Below are positions 10,389-19,882 of a stretch of 64,000 nucleotides of DNA, piece by piece. Below the pieces are notes generated by a model. That model worked only from the letters and a program-made list of their open reading frames with translations, ran no database searches and was not told the DNA's origin. Origin of the DNA: Dickeya undicola (GTDB lineage Bacteria; Pseudomonadota; Gammaproteobacteria; Enterobacterales; Enterobacteriaceae); contig NZ_JSYG01000025.1 in assembly GCF_000784735.1 (NCBI RefSeq), positions 40,359-104,358 of the forward strand, read 5' to 3'. Positions within the stretch are counted from its first letter, which is position 1. Each line of letters opens with the position of its first letter. A program made the translations under genes and the position numbers.

Positions 10389-11310
10389 GTGAACTGTTGT
10401 CGTAGCGGAAGCGGAACTTTTCCTGTTCGCTGGCCGCGCGAGCCAGAATCCATTGGCGAAAGGCGGCTATTTTACCCAGTTCCGCCTGACTGTCATGACA
10501 AACCAGATAAAACGCATTTTTGCTGACCAGCACGTCATTGAACGGACACACCAGCCTGCCCGCTTCAATTTCCGTCTGCGCCATCACATTGTTGGCCAGC
10601 GCGACCCCCTGACCATGAATGGCCGCCTGCAACACCATCGCACTATGACTGAAAATCGGCCCTTGCTGCACATTAATCTGAGTTATCCCCAACTGGCGGG
10701 TATAGGCCATCCAGTCACGTCGTGAGGCGTCATGCAACAGCGTATGCCATATCAGGTCGCCCGGTGTTTTCAATGGGTGCTCCCCAGCCAGTAATTGCGG
10801 TGCGCAAACCGGCAACAGATACTCCGCGTACAGTTTTTCCACCCGCAATCCCGGCCAGTTGCCGCGACCGTAGAAGATAGCCACATCCACATCATCCGAC
10901 AATCGTTCCTCTTCCCGGTCCACCGCCTGGATTCGTACATCAATGCCCGGATATTCCGTATTGAAACTCGACAGACGCGGCACCAGCCAGTGGATGGCAA
11001 AGCTGGGCAGCAGGCTCACCGTCAGCGCGCCTTTGGCGCTACGAGCCTGTAACTTACGGGTCGCTTCATTAAGGGCTGAAAAGATTTCCTTAATGTCCAG
11101 AAAGTAACTCTGCCCCTCTTCCGTCAACAACAGGGAACGGTTACGGCGGCGGAACAATTTCAGACCGAGAAAATCTTCCAGCGATTTGATCTGATGGCTG
11201 ACGGCAGCCTGAGTAACGAATAACTCTTCGGCCGCGCGGGTAAAACTGAGGTGGCGGGCAGCAGCATCAAAGACGCGCAAAGCATTGAGAGGCGGCAATC
11301 GTTTCGACAT
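10384..11310 (-). CDS. gcvA: LysR-type regulator GcvA
   Basis: GcvA activates the glycine-cleavage operon gcvTHP and the GcvB small RNA when glycine is plentiful, and represses when bound with GcvR. The 308-residue protein has an N-terminal winged helix-turn-helix (LNALRVFDAAARHLSFTRAA, then VTQAAVSHQIKSLE) and a C-terminal effector domain. It is divergent from the gcvB RNA gene, the classical arrangement. Confidence 0.96.
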   Translation of the reverse strand: MSKRLPPLNALRVFDAAARHLSFTRAAEELFVTQAAVSHQIKSLEDFLGLKLFRRRNRSLLLTEEGQSYFLDIKEIFSALNEATRKLQARSAKGALTVSLLPSFAIHWLVPRLSSFNTEYPGIDVRIQAVDREEERLSDDVDVAIFYGRGNWPGLRVEKLYAEYLLPVCAPQLLAGEHPLKTPGDLIWHTLLHDASRRDWMAYTRQLGITQINVQQGPIFSHSAMVLQAAIHGQGVALANNVMAQTEIEAGRLVCPFNDVLVSKNAFYLVCHDSQAELGKIAAFRQWILARAASEQEKFRFRYDNSSR

Positions 11311-11363
11311 AAACCGGATTCTTCGTATGCGGCTTACCCCGGTAACGACTACCGCGATTTGCC

Positions 11364-11368
11364 ATTAG
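11364..11368 (-). promoter_or_regulatory. Putative GcvA site in the gcvA-gcvB intergenic region
   Basis: CTAAT on the minus strand (attag on plus) is the short core known for GcvA sites. It lies about 70 bp upstream of the gcvB start and about 55 bp upstream of the gcvA start codon. Five bases is weak evidence on its own; the context supports it. Confidence 0.4.
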
Positions 11369-11400
11369 TTTTTGTAATCCGATGCATTATAAATTGTCCG

Positions 11401-11429
11401 TTGAGGATGCACCAGCAAATACCTATAGT
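11401..11429 (+). promoter_or_regulatory. Sigma-70 promoter of gcvB
   Basis: TTGAGG (11401-11406), a 17-bp spacer and TATAGT (11424-11429) place a start at about 11436, exactly where similarity to GcvB begins. Confidence 0.75.
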
Positions 11430-11435
11430 AGCGCC

Positions 11436-11632
11436 ACTTCCCTGAGCCGGAACGAAAAGTGCTGAAGATTGACCGATGTGCTTTTGGCTTGTGGTTGTGA
11501 TGTTGTGTTTGCTATTTGTTTACTGTCTGCATTTCAGACGTGGTAGCGATGCTACCTTTTCATTTCCTGTACATTTACCCTGTCTGTCTAAGTGATTTTT
11601 GCATAGCACCGCGTTTTGCGGTGCTTTTTTTT
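11436..11632 (+). ncRNA. gcvB: GcvB small RNA
   Basis: Similarity to GcvB runs over about 197 nt: it begins ACTTCCCTGAGCCGGAACG, contains the G/U-rich seed region (ggcttgtggttgtgatgttgtg) that base-pairs with many amino-acid-transporter mRNAs, and has the conserved blocks ggtagcgatgctacc and ttcctgtacatttaccctg. It ends in the hairpin gcaccgcgttttgcggtgc plus eight T residues (11606-11632). GcvB acts with Hfq to repress peptide and amino-acid uptake genes. Confidence 0.95.
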
Positions 11633-11652
11633 GCCTGTAATGAATTGACCGA

Positions 11653-11874
11653 TCACTTCGCTTCCGTCATCGATCTCAGTGCATCACGATTAATCTGTTG
11701 GTGATGGCCGTAAGCATCGGTGTAACTGATGAGGCCAGTTTCTTCATCCACCTTCGGTTTGCCATCAGCAATGATGGTCTGCCCGTCAGAAGTTTGCAGC
11801 ACATAATTGCTGGAACAGGCTGACAACGATAACGTCAGAGCCAGGGCGGCAAGAATTACAATTTTATTCTTCAT
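11653..11874 (-). CDS. ygdI: YgdI/YgdR family lipoprotein (YgdI position)
   Basis: A 73-residue lipoprotein. MKNKIVILAALALTLSLSA is a signal peptide ending in the lipobox LSAC, and the mature domain (NYVLQTSDGQTIIADGKPKV) is the small SH3-like DUF903 fold. The Met at 11874 was chosen because CAGGAG precedes it; the frame is open 28 codons further upstream without support. A paralogue (ygdR) lies at 33510. Function unknown. Confidence 0.92.
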   Translation of the reverse strand: MKNKIVILAALALTLSLSACSSNYVLQTSDGQTIIADGKPKVDEETGLISYTDAYGHHQQINRDALRSMTEAK

Positions 11875-12045
11875 ACTTAACTCCTGGTATTTTTTAATGC
11901 CTTCACTAAGGCATTCGTCATTATTAAATTCCAAACCAAGCAAGGTTAAGGGTAGCAAGCTGAGCGAGGTTTTCGTTCAGGATCGTCCTAAACTTGTTTC
12001 AGTCGCAAAAATGGGACAGGATCTGCCGCTCAACAGAGGATCGAC

Positions 12046-13251
12046 ATGAAACCGTTTAATGCCCCGTATTTTCGCCAGCAATTTCCCGCACTTCGCCAAC
12101 CCGGTGTCTATCTTGACAGCGCCGCCACAGCGCTGAAGCCCGACACGGTTATCACCACGGTTCAGCACTACTACGCCAGCGAAACGGGTAATGTGCACCG
12201 CAGCCAGCATCGCACCGCCCGACAGTTGTCGGAAACGTTCGAACAGGCGCGGGAAAAAGTAGCGGATTTCATTGGCGCAACGCAGGCACGCGGCATCGTC
12301 TGGACTAAAGGCACAACAGAAGCGATCAATCTGGTGGCGCAATGTTACGCCCGCCCACGGTTACAACCCGGCGATGAGATCCTGGTCAGCGAGGCTGAGC
12401 ACCATGCTAATCTGATCCCATGGCTGATGGTGGCGCAACAAACGGGAGCGCGAGTGGTAAAGCTGCCGATTGGCGCGGATAGTCTGCCCGACCTTCCGCT
12501 GTTACCCTCATTGATCAACGCCCGCACCCGCCTGCTGGCTATCGGACAAATGTCGAATGTGACCGGCGGTATGCCGGACCTGAAACGAGCGATTACACTG
12601 GCACATCAGGTCGGTGCGGTGGTGATAGTGGATGGCGCACAAGGTATTGCACACACGGCAACCGATGTGACGGCGCTGGATATCGACTTTTACGCGTTCT
12701 CCGGCCATAAACTGTATGGCCCTACCGGTATTGGCGTGCTGTACGGCAAACCAGCGCTGCTGGAAACCATGCCGCCCTGGCAAGGCGGTGGAAAAATGAT
12801 GACAACCGTGTCGTTTGACGGTTTTACGCCACAAGCCATTCCCCAGCGCTTCGAGGCTGGTACGCCGCACATTGCCGGGGTACTCGGTCTGGCTGCCGCC
12901 ATTGATTGGTGGCAGCGACAAGACCGTTCAGCGGCGGATCGGCACAGTGTCGCGCTGGCGAGTGATGCAGAACAGCAACTGAGTGTGTTCCCCGGTTTTC
13001 GCAGCTTTCGCGCCCCTGGTTCCAGCCTGTTGTCATTCACCATCGACGGTGTACACCACCACGATCTGGTGACTCTGCTGGCGGAGGACGGCATTGCCCT
13101 GCGAGCCGGGCACCATTGCGCCCAACCGCTGATGCAGGCGCTGGGTGTGCCCGGTACGTTGCGAGCCTCATTTGCCCCTTATAACCAGCAGCTGGATGTG
13201 GACCATCTGGTCCAGGCTACCCAAAAAGCGCTTGAATTACTGATGGATTAA
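12046..13251 (+). CDS. csdA: Cysteine desulfurase CsdA
   Basis: A PLP enzyme that removes sulfur from cysteine as a persulfide and passes it to CsdE. The 401-residue class-V aminotransferase fold shows the PLP lysine in FSGHKLYGPTGIGVLYG and the persulfide-forming Cys in LRAGHHCAQPLM. csdE follows 3 bp after the stop, the CsdA-CsdE pair of E. coli. Confidence 0.96.
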   Translation: MKPFNAPYFRQQFPALRQPGVYLDSAATALKPDTVITTVQHYYASETGNVHRSQHRTARQLSETFEQAREKVADFIGATQARGIVWTKGTTEAINLVAQCYARPRLQPGDEILVSEAEHHANLIPWLMVAQQTGARVVKLPIGADSLPDLPLLPSLINARTRLLAIGQMSNVTGGMPDLKRAITLAHQVGAVVIVDGAQGIAHTATDVTALDIDFYAFSGHKLYGPTGIGVLYGKPALLETMPPWQGGGKMMTTVSFDGFTPQAIPQRFEAGTPHIAGVLGLAAAIDWWQRQDRSAADRHSVALASDAEQQLSVFPGFRSFRAPGSSLLSFTIDGVHHHDLVTLLAEDGIALRAGHHCAQPLMQALGVPGTLRASFAPYNQQLDVDHLVQATQKALELLMD

Positions 13252-13254
13252 TTG

Positions 13255-13698
13255 ATGATGACCGACGCTACCCGCCATCCGTTTGGCACTGAAATTGATG
13301 AAGCAACGCTGACCGCGCGTTTTGACGCCTGTCGTTCCTGGGAAGAACGCTATCGTCAGTTGATCCTGCTGAGCAAATCCCTGCCGTCGCTGCCGGACGC
13401 ACTTCGTCAGGAACATATCGAGTTGTCTGGTTGTGAGAACCGCGTCTGGCTGGGATATCAACAGCAACCGGACGGCACCCTGCATTTTTACGGTGACAGC
13501 GACGGCCGCATCGTGCGTGGGCTGTTGGCAATCCTATTGACGGCGGTGGAAGGCAAAACCGCGCCAATGCTACAACAGCTCGACCCGCTGGCTTTGTTTG
13601 ACCGGTTGGGGCTGCGCGCCGAACTCAGCGCATCACGCGCTGGTGGGCTGAGCGCACTAGCCAGCCGCATCCACGATATTGCCCGTCACGAATCCTGA
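13255..13698 (+). CDS. csdE: Sulfur acceptor CsdE
   Basis: A 147-residue SufE-family protein that accepts sulfane sulfur from CsdA on a conserved cysteine ([13 protein letters not shown]). There is a TTG at 13252 and ATGs at 13255 and 13258; I give the first ATG, directly after csdA, implying translational coupling. The gene end overlaps that of convergent tcdA by 13 bp. Confidence 0.94.
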   Translation: MMTDATRHPFGTEIDEATLTARFDACRSWEERYRQLILLSKSLPSLPDALRQEHIELSGCENRVWLGYQQQPDGTLHFYGDSDGRIVRGLLAILLTAVEGKTAPMLQQLDPLALFDRLGLRAELSASRAGGLSALASRIHDIARHES

Positions 13699-14573
13699 TT
13701 CAACGCGGCAGCCTGCGCTTGCCGGGTATCACGCGCCATCATTTTTTTCAACGCATGGGAAACCGCCACAAAGCCAAAGGTGGCGGTCACCATGGTCGCC
13801 GCGCCAAAACCAGAGGCGCAATCCATACGTTTCACGCCGTCAGCCGTGCTGCGAGACGCACAAACCGAACCATCCGGTTGTGGGTACATCAGCGGCTCGC
13901 TGGAAAACACACAGTCGATGCCGAGCTTGCCCTTGCTGTTTTTAACGATATTAAAATCGTGCTTCAACCGCTCACGCAACTTGGCGGCCAGCGGATCCTG
14001 AATGGTTTTCGCCAGATCAGCGACCTCAATCCGCGTCGGGTCAATCTGCCCTCCCGCTCCGCCCGTGGTCACCACCGGCACTTTATTGCGGCGACACCAG
14101 GCCAGCAGCGCGGCTTTGGGGCGCACGCTATCGATAGCGTCAATCACATAGCTGAAATTGTTGTCCAGCAGTTCCGCCACATTATCGGCGCTGATGAAAT
14201 CATCGACGCAGGTCACCCGGCATTCCGGGTTGATCGCCAGAATTCGCTCCGCCATCACCTCGGTTTTCAACTGCCCAGTGTGCTGACGCAGAGCATGAAT
14301 CTGCCGGTTGGTGTTACTGACGCACACATCATCCATGTCAATCAGGGTAATCGCGCCGATACCGGTGCGAGCCAGCGCTTCAGCCGCCCAGGACCCAACC
14401 CCGCCAATGCCGATCACGCACACATGCGCACCGGCAAACAGCGACAACGCTCGCTGACCGTACAAACGCGCCGTACCGCCAAAACGTTGCAGATAACTCT
14501 CGGATTGCAGAGAACTATCGGATTGCAGAAAACTATCGGATTGCATAAAACCATCGGATAATTGCGTACTCAT
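13686..14573 (-). CDS. tcdA: tRNA threonylcarbamoyladenosine dehydratase TcdA (CsdL)
   Basis: TcdA uses ATP to cyclise t6A37 to ct6A in tRNA and works with the CsdA-CsdE sulfur relay next door. The 295-residue E1/ThiF-like protein has the nucleotide loop [20 protein letters not shown], the metal/substrate segment [16 protein letters not shown] and [18 protein letters not shown]. The Met at 14573 is preceded by AAGGTGG. Oddity: relative to E. coli the N-terminus carries about 25 extra residues that include a 6-residue repeat ([18 protein letters not shown]) encoded by 18-bp tandem repeats. Confidence 0.94.
   Translation of the reverse strand: MSTQLSDGFMQSDSFLQSDSSLQSESYLQRFGGTARLYGQRALSLFAGAHVCVIGIGGVGSWAAEALARTGIGAITLIDMDDVCVSNTNRQIHALRQHTGQLKTEVMAERILAINPECRVTCVDDFISADNVAELLDNNFSYVIDAIDSVRPKAALLAWCRRNKVPVVTTGGAGGQIDPTRIEVADLAKTIQDPLAAKLRERLKHDFNIVKNSKGKLGIDCVFSSEPLMYPQPDGSVCASRSTADGVKRMDCASGFGAATMVTATFGFVAVSHALKKMMARDTRQAQAAALNQDS
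14497..14556. repeat. 18-bp tandem repeat inside the tcdA 5' end
   Basis: Three copies of ctatcggattgcagaaaa-type units start at 14497, 14515 and 14533, with a partial fourth (ccatcgga) from 14551. The period keeps the reading frame and encodes the repeated hexapeptide near the TcdA N-terminus. Confidence 0.9.
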
Positions 14574-14791
14574 CGTCCACCTTCGCTCAATCACAAACGG
14601 CTGCGATGATACCCCAGTTAGAACCCTTTGCGCAGCGGATAACGGCAATCTATCTCACTCGTGACTTCTCTCCACAGGCGCGGCCTGTCTCCTGCCGCCA
14701 TTATTTACCGTTTTGACAGGTGACGACGTCAGGTGAGCTGTGGCACTTTAACGGATAACGCTCATTAGGCGGCGTTCCGCCGGAGGAAACC

Positions 14792-15238
14792 ATGCACCCT
14801 GAACTGATCCCCGCTACCGAATCGGATATCGAGTTCCTGCTGCAACTGCGCAGGCTAACCATGGGGAAATATCTGGCGGACATCGGCGCATCGACAGACA
14901 GCGACAGCCTGATGCAGCGTGTTCGCTACGAATTTGAACACGCTCATCTCGTGCGGGTGGAAGGGCAACCCGCCGGGCTGTTCAAATATCGCTTTATGCC
15001 GCAGGAACAGCACTGGTATCTGATGCAGATTCAGATCCACCCGGATTTTCAAAACCGCGGCCTCGGCAAGTTATTGATTGAAACCCTGCTCGCGCAGGCA
15101 TCGGCGCGGGGTCAACCGGTGGTGTTGAGCGTGCTGAAAAATAATCCGGCGCGCCGCCTGTATCACCGGCTGGGGTTTCGGGTCACCGACCAAACCGACC
15201 GGGAATTCATCATGACCTGCCGCCCTCAGTCACAATAA
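14792..15238 (+). CDS. GNAT family N-acetyltransferase
   Basis: A 148-residue acetyl-CoA-dependent acyltransferase of unknown substrate. The coenzyme-A binding motif A is IHPDFQNRGLGKLLIE and motif B is ARRLYHRLGFRV. A GGAGG-containing stretch precedes the ATG. It is the first gene of a three-gene unit, followed after 21 bp by a 2-hydroxyacid dehydrogenase and then a second GNAT. The unit sits between tcdA and mltA, which are neighbours in E. coli. Confidence 0.85.
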   Translation: MHPELIPATESDIEFLLQLRRLTMGKYLADIGASTDSDSLMQRVRYEFEHAHLVRVEGQPAGLFKYRFMPQEQHWYLMQIQIHPDFQNRGLGKLLIETLLAQASARGQPVVLSVLKNNPARRLYHRLGFRVTDQTDREFIMTCRPQSQ

Positions 15239-15259
15239 AAACAGACAAGGACTCCCTGC

Positions 15260-16267
15260 ATGAACATCGCCATATTGGATGACTATCAGGATACCGTCAG
15301 ACAGCTGGGTTGCTTTTCGCTGTTGAACGGCCATCAGGTACAAATTCTGACGCAAACCTATGATACCGCTCAACTGGCGGCACAGTTGCAAGAGGTTGAA
15401 GCACTGGTGCTAATTCGTGAACGCACCCGTATTACTGATGAGTTGCTGGCCCAACTGCCGAACCTGAAGCTAATCAGCCAGACCGGCAAAGTAAGCCAAC
15501 ATATCCACGTCGACGCCTGTACCCGGTATGGCGTCGCGGTGGCCGAAGGCACCGGCTCGCCGGTGGCACCCGCCGAATTGTGCTGGAGTTTGATCATGGC
15601 GGCGTCGCGCCATCTGCCCGGTTATCGCGACCAGTTAGCTCAAGGCCACTGGCAACAGAACGGCACGTTGGGATTGGGAAGAACGCTGCATGGCCTGACG
15701 CTCGGCATCTGGGGATACGGCAAAATCGGCCAGCGTATCGCCCGGTACGGTGCGGCATTCGGCATGACGGTGTTGGTGTGGGGCAGCGAGACGTCACGTG
15801 AACTGGCACGCCAGCACGGCTTTACCACCGCCGACAGCAAAGCGGCATTTTTTGCCGATGCTGACGTCCTGTCGCTGCATCTGCGGCTGAACGACGCTAC
15901 CCGCCATAGCGTAACGCAGTCGGACCTGGCATTGATGAAGCCAGGTTCGCTGTTCGTCAACACGAGCCGGGCCGAACTGGTGGAGCCGGGCGCGCTCTGG
16001 CGCGAGCTGTCCGCCCATCCCGACAAACAGGCCGCGCTGGACGTTTTCGACCACGAACCCGCAACACCGGAAAACGAACCGTTGCTGGCGCTAACTAATG
16101 TGCTGGCCACACCGCATATCGGCTATGTCGAGCGCAACAGCTACGAGCTTTATTTTAAAACCGCGTTTGAGAATGTGGCAGCATTTGCCGCTGGCAGCCC
16201 CGCCAACCTGGTCAACGACCCGGCGCTTTTTACCCCCAGCCGAAACACCGCAACAGGAGCCGGTTGA
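15260..16267 (+). CDS. D-2-hydroxyacid dehydrogenase family protein
   Basis: A 335-residue NAD(P)-dependent D-isomer 2-hydroxyacid dehydrogenase (phosphoglycerate/formate dehydrogenase superfamily). The Rossmann motif is IWGYGKIGQRIARYGAAFG. The catalytic Arg lies in VNTSRAELVEPGAL, the Glu in DVFDHEPATPENEP and the His in ATPHIGYVE. The substrate cannot be told. An AAGGA site precedes the ATG. Its stop overlaps the next start by one base (TGATG), so the two are coupled. Confidence 0.87.
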   Translation: MNIAILDDYQDTVRQLGCFSLLNGHQVQILTQTYDTAQLAAQLQEVEALVLIRERTRITDELLAQLPNLKLISQTGKVSQHIHVDACTRYGVAVAEGTGSPVAPAELCWSLIMAASRHLPGYRDQLAQGHWQQNGTLGLGRTLHGLTLGIWGYGKIGQRIARYGAAFGMTVLVWGSETSRELARQHGFTTADSKAAFFADADVLSLHLRLNDATRHSVTQSDLALMKPGSLFVNTSRAELVEPGALWRELSAHPDKQAALDVFDHEPATPENEPLLALTNVLATPHIGYVERNSYELYFKTAFENVAAFAAGSPANLVNDPALFTPSRNTATGAG

Positions 16268-16746
16268 TGCAACCTCCCGCGATCACGCTGCGTAAAGCCC
16301 GACGGAGCGATGCGCCAACGGCGTTTGACCTGCGTAACCGCGCCATTCTGCACGGCTGCCGCCATGACTATACACCAGAGCAGCTACAGCGCTGGACCAG
16401 CGGCCCCCTCAGTGAGGCTTTCGAGAATACCGTCACCCACCATTTTCACCTGGCGGAGAAAGGCGGTCAGATCGTAGCAACAGGGATGGTCAACCTCCAC
16501 ACCGGTATGATCGATGCGGTGTTTGTTGCCCCGGAGGCGATGGGGCAAGGGGTGGGCAAACGAATGATGCAACATCTGGAAACGCTGGCTCGCGCAGCAA
16601 GTCTGGCGGAAGTTCGGCTCGACGCCAGCCTGAACGCCGCGCCGTTTTACCGCTCGCTGGGCTTTTCCGGCGATGAAGTCAGCCTCTACCACTCACCACG
16701 GGGCTTCTCACTGCCCTGTATCCCGATGGTTAAAATTATTGGCTGA
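16267..16746 (+). CDS. GNAT family N-acetyltransferase
   Basis: A 159-residue acetyltransferase with motif A VAPEAMGQGVGKRMMQHL and the C-terminal AAPFYRSLGFSGDE. I use the ATG at 16267, which overlaps the preceding stop. Its substrate is unknown. It is not close in sequence to the GNAT two genes upstream, so the pair is not a simple tandem duplication. Confidence 0.85.
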   Translation: MQPPAITLRKARRSDAPTAFDLRNRAILHGCRHDYTPEQLQRWTSGPLSEAFENTVTHHFHLAEKGGQIVATGMVNLHTGMIDAVFVAPEAMGQGVGKRMMQHLETLARAASLAEVRLDASLNAAPFYRSLGFSGDEVSLYHSPRGFSLPCIPMVKIIG

Positions 16747-16786
16747 CAGCCACCGCCATCAACATATGATGGCGGGACCAACTGAT

Positions 16787-17938
16787 TTAATTGGCGTGAC
16801 TAACCAGCCCGACAGCCCCGTTGCTGTTGCCAGCGCTGAGCAACGGCATGGCAGAAGAAGACTGCGCGTTTCTCAATACCCACACCCGACCGTAATGATT
16901 GTAGAACCCGGCGGCGTGCCCGGCATCAGGCCCAATCCCCTGATAGATATCGAAATGTTGTCCTTTTATCGCACCGCCGACATCCAGCGCGACCATTAAA
17001 CGCATCTCATATTTGCCGGTAAACTTGCCCTGATTATCCAGCAGCGGCACTTCCGCCAGTAACGTGGTGCCGGCCGGGATCAGCGAACGGTCAGACGCCA
17101 CAGACGCTTTAGCTACCAGCGGCACCGCGCTAGCGCCCTTCACCGGCATTGACGCCATCGATTTAAAGAACACGAAAGAGGGATTCTGCACCAGCAATTC
17201 CCGAACTTCTGCTTCGGTATGCCGGTCAGCCCATTGTCGAATGGCCTGCATCGACATATCTTCTTTGGGCACCTCACCACGATCAATCAACACTTTACCG
17301 ATACTGCGGTAAGCATGACCATTTTTACCCGCATAACCGAAAAACGTCAGCGGGCTGCCATCACCGAAATCCACATAACCGCTGCCCTGCACTTCCATCA
17401 TGAAGTTGTCCATCAGCGAGTTGGTCCAGGCGATAGCCAGTTCGTTGCTCAGCGCACCGGAATAAATGGCGGCACGATCCGGCAGACGGCCGTTCTTGCG
17501 AACACGAGGCATGGCGTACAAGGGGAAACGAAACTCGCCCTGGCGATAATGACGCGCCTGCACCACCGGGGTGTAGTAGCCGGTAAACTGCACGTTACCA
17601 AAGCTGTCAACACCTTCCATCTGCCAGGCACTGAGGCCGAACTGCGTCAGTTGCCGGGTATCGCCACCGGCCTGAATCCAATTCTGAACGGCTTGAAAGA
17701 TATCACTGTTGCGAGAGTAGAGGCCGGGGGAAGAGGCCTGAATCTGGCTGACCTGCTGGGAAAAATCGACTGCGTTTATCGGTTTACCATTCGCGTTTGG
17801 TGCGTTGACCCATTCCATCGGCTGATCGAGACGGCCATCTTTATATTGCTGACCACGATCGCTGGGCCGAGTCTGACAACCGGCCAGTATGGCGATGACG
17901 ACCCCGGTCAACACGTATTTCCCCCACCATCCTTTCAT
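16787..17938 (-). CDS. mltA: Membrane-bound lytic murein transglycosylase A
   Basis: MltA cleaves peptidoglycan glycan strands to 1,6-anhydromuropeptides at the outer membrane inner face. The 383-residue protein opens MKGWWGKYVLTGVVIAILAGC, a lipoprotein signal with lipobox LAGC, and continues GNVQFTGYYTPVVQAR. The catalytic Asp region is LMVALDVGGAIKGQHFDIY. The Met at 17938 gives the E. coli-like N-terminus and has AAGAGAG at proper spacing; another Met lies two codons upstream. Confidence 0.95.
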   Translation of the reverse strand: MKGWWGKYVLTGVVIAILAGCQTRPSDRGQQYKDGRLDQPMEWVNAPNANGKPINAVDFSQQVSQIQASSPGLYSRNSDIFQAVQNWIQAGGDTRQLTQFGLSAWQMEGVDSFGNVQFTGYYTPVVQARHYRQGEFRFPLYAMPRVRKNGRLPDRAAIYSGALSNELAIAWTNSLMDNFMMEVQGSGYVDFGDGSPLTFFGYAGKNGHAYRSIGKVLIDRGEVPKEDMSMQAIRQWADRHTEAEVRELLVQNPSFVFFKSMASMPVKGASAVPLVAKASVASDRSLIPAGTTLLAEVPLLDNQGKFTGKYEMRLMVALDVGGAIKGQHFDIYQGIGPDAGHAAGFYNHYGRVWVLRNAQSSSAMPLLSAGNSNGAVGLVSHAN

Positions 17939-18107
17939 TTCCATGCTCTCTTCTTGCTTGAGTGTAAAACCACGCAGAACGATAACAAACAGGCAGAGAG
18001 AATAAAACGCATCACATCAAAACGACACCCAGCAGTCTAAAAAATCAACGTAACGCTGACATTTCCACCAACTGTCTGCAAAAGCGTAAACTATTTGCAA
18101 AAAGAGG

Positions 18108-18135
18108 TTGCATCAAAGCGAACGCGGAGTATAGT
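18108..18135 (+). promoter_or_regulatory. Promoter of the tRNA-Met pair
   Basis: TTGCAT (18108-18113), a 16-bp spacer and TATAGT (18130-18135) place transcription at about 18142, seven bases before the first tRNA. Confidence 0.65.
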
Positions 18136-18148
18136 GCGCATCCACGGA

Positions 18149-18225
<77 letters not shown>

Positions 18226-18264
18226 ATTGATGTACCAGCATCATATGAGAAGAAAGAAGACGGA

Positions 18265-18341
<77 letters not shown>

Positions 18342-18349
18342 ATAATCAG

Positions 18350-18371
18350 ACACCCGAATGGGTGTTTTTTT
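18350..18371 (+). terminator. Terminator of the tRNA-Met operon
   Basis: The hairpin acacccgaatgggtgt is followed by a run of seven T residues directly after the second tRNA. Confidence 0.85.
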
Positions 18372-18419
18372 ATGCCTGCGATTCAGGCATTCTTTCAGGC
18401 ACAATACACCTTTCGGCGC

Positions 18420-19658
18420 TTAACGTGCCTGAGCCGCAAAATAGGCTTTAATCCCTTCCAGAATCGACTGTGCCACCTGCTGCTGAAAACGACTGGTGCG
18501 CAGCTTACGCTCCTCTTCCAGATTGCTGATAAATGCCGTTTCCACCAGCACCGACGGAATATCCGGTGCCTTCAATACCGCAAATCCGGCCTGATCGACG
18601 CTATTTTTATGCAGATGGTTGACCCTACCCAACCGGTGCAGAATTTCTTTGCCGAATTTCAGGCTGTCGTTGATAGTCACGGTTTGCACCATGTCAAACA
18701 TGGTGCTGTCCAGATAGCGGTCGCCACTCAGGCTGACACCACCAATCAAATCCGACTCATTCTGGGTTTGTGCCAGATAACGCGCCGCTGAACTGGTCGC
18801 GCCTTTTTTTGACAACGCAAACACGGAGGAACCGCGGACAGCTCGGCTGGTGAACGCGTCGGCATGAATGGAGACAAACAGGTCAGCACGCTGTTTGCGC
18901 GCTTTAGCCACCCGGACTTTAAGTGGAATAAACACATCTTCATTGCGGGTCATGTAGACCTTCATGTTGCGCTCACGCTCGATGAGCGCTTTCAGACGCC
19001 GGGCAATTTGCAGCACCACGTCTTTTTCACGGGTCCGGTTTTTGCCGATGGCTCCCGGATCTTCACCACCGTGCCCAGGGTCAAGCATGATAACCAGCGG
19101 CCTTTCGCGCCCTGCCTTGCCGTCTTTGGGCTTTTCCGGCGGTAGCGTCCGTTCCAGGTCACCTTTATTATAATCTTCCAGCAACGCCAGTAGCGGGTCA
19201 TCCGCATCGTCGTAACGGCCAGCGGCGGGATATAAATCCATCACCAGGCGGTTTCGAAAGCTGGCAACCGGTGCCAACGTAAACAATTTGGGGTTAACCT
19301 TCTGCCATAATTCCAACACCAGACGCACGGTATTTTTGTCGAACTGCCCGGCGCGCGCCGTCTTGATGAAAGGGTCTGGCCGTTCGAATTGCCGACCGGC
19401 ATTTTTCAGCACACTATTCAACGAGGCGTTTTCAATATCCACCACCAGACGATCGGGGTTCTCCAGCATGAACTGGCGATACTTGAGCGGCTGACTGGAC
19501 TCCAGCGTCACACGGCTATAGGCTGAAGAAGGCCACACCCGCACGGCAATCACCTGCGAAGTAGCAGCCAGCCCAATGCCACTGATACTCAGTAACCAGG
19601 TGGCAGCGGCGCCCTGTAATAAATGACGACGGGTCAGATGGTGCTTCGTATCAGACAT
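18420..19658 (-). CDS. amiC: N-acetylmuramoyl-L-alanine amidase AmiC
   Basis: AmiC removes stem peptides from peptidoglycan to split septa during cell separation. The 412-residue product has a twin-arginine signal ([20 protein letters not shown]), an AMIN septal-targeting domain ([19 protein letters not shown]) and a C-terminal zinc Amidase_3 domain with [24 protein letters not shown] and [10 protein letters not shown]. The Met at 19658 was chosen for its CGGAG site and match to E. coli; the frame is open further upstream. It is divergent from argA. Confidence 0.96.
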   Translation of the reverse strand: MSDTKHHLTRRHLLQGAAATWLLSISGIGLAATSQVIAVRVWPSSAYSRVTLESSQPLKYRQFMLENPDRLVVDIENASLNSVLKNAGRQFERPDPFIKTARAGQFDKNTVRLVLELWQKVNPKLFTLAPVASFRNRLVMDLYPAAGRYDDADDPLLALLEDYNKGDLERTLPPEKPKDGKAGRERPLVIMLDPGHGGEDPGAIGKNRTREKDVVLQIARRLKALIERERNMKVYMTRNEDVFIPLKVRVAKARKQRADLFVSIHADAFTSRAVRGSSVFALSKKGATSSAARYLAQTQNESDLIGGVSLSGDRYLDSTMFDMVQTVTINDSLKFGKEILHRLGRVNHLHKNSVDQAGFAVLKAPDIPSVLVETAFISNLEEERKLRTSRFQQQVAQSILEGIKAYFAAQAR

Positions 19659-19832
19659 GCAACTCCGGTAATGGCTAAAGAAATCAGACAGATTGATAAA
19701 AACGTCAAAAACTTTAACCAATACCTATCGGGCTGTCATGCAAAAATCATTTTTATGTTTTCTACTATGATAAGCAGACTTCTCTGAACTATCGGGCCAG
19801 ACCGAAAAGTTATCGCTTGCCTTTTAGTTTAT

Positions 19833-19871
19833 GAAGAATAAAAATACGAAAATATCGAATAAAAATTCAAA
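19833..19871. promoter_or_regulatory. Tandem ARG boxes upstream of argA
   Basis: Two AT-rich near-palindromes resemble the ArgR consensus wnTGAATwwwwATTCAnw. The better is tcgaataaaaattcaaa (19855-19871); a poorer one (gaagaataaaaatacgaa) lies just upstream at the usual close spacing. They end 12 bp before the argA start, so ArgR-arginine would block transcription. Confidence 0.75.
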
Positions 19872-19882
19872 GAGGGCTCGCA

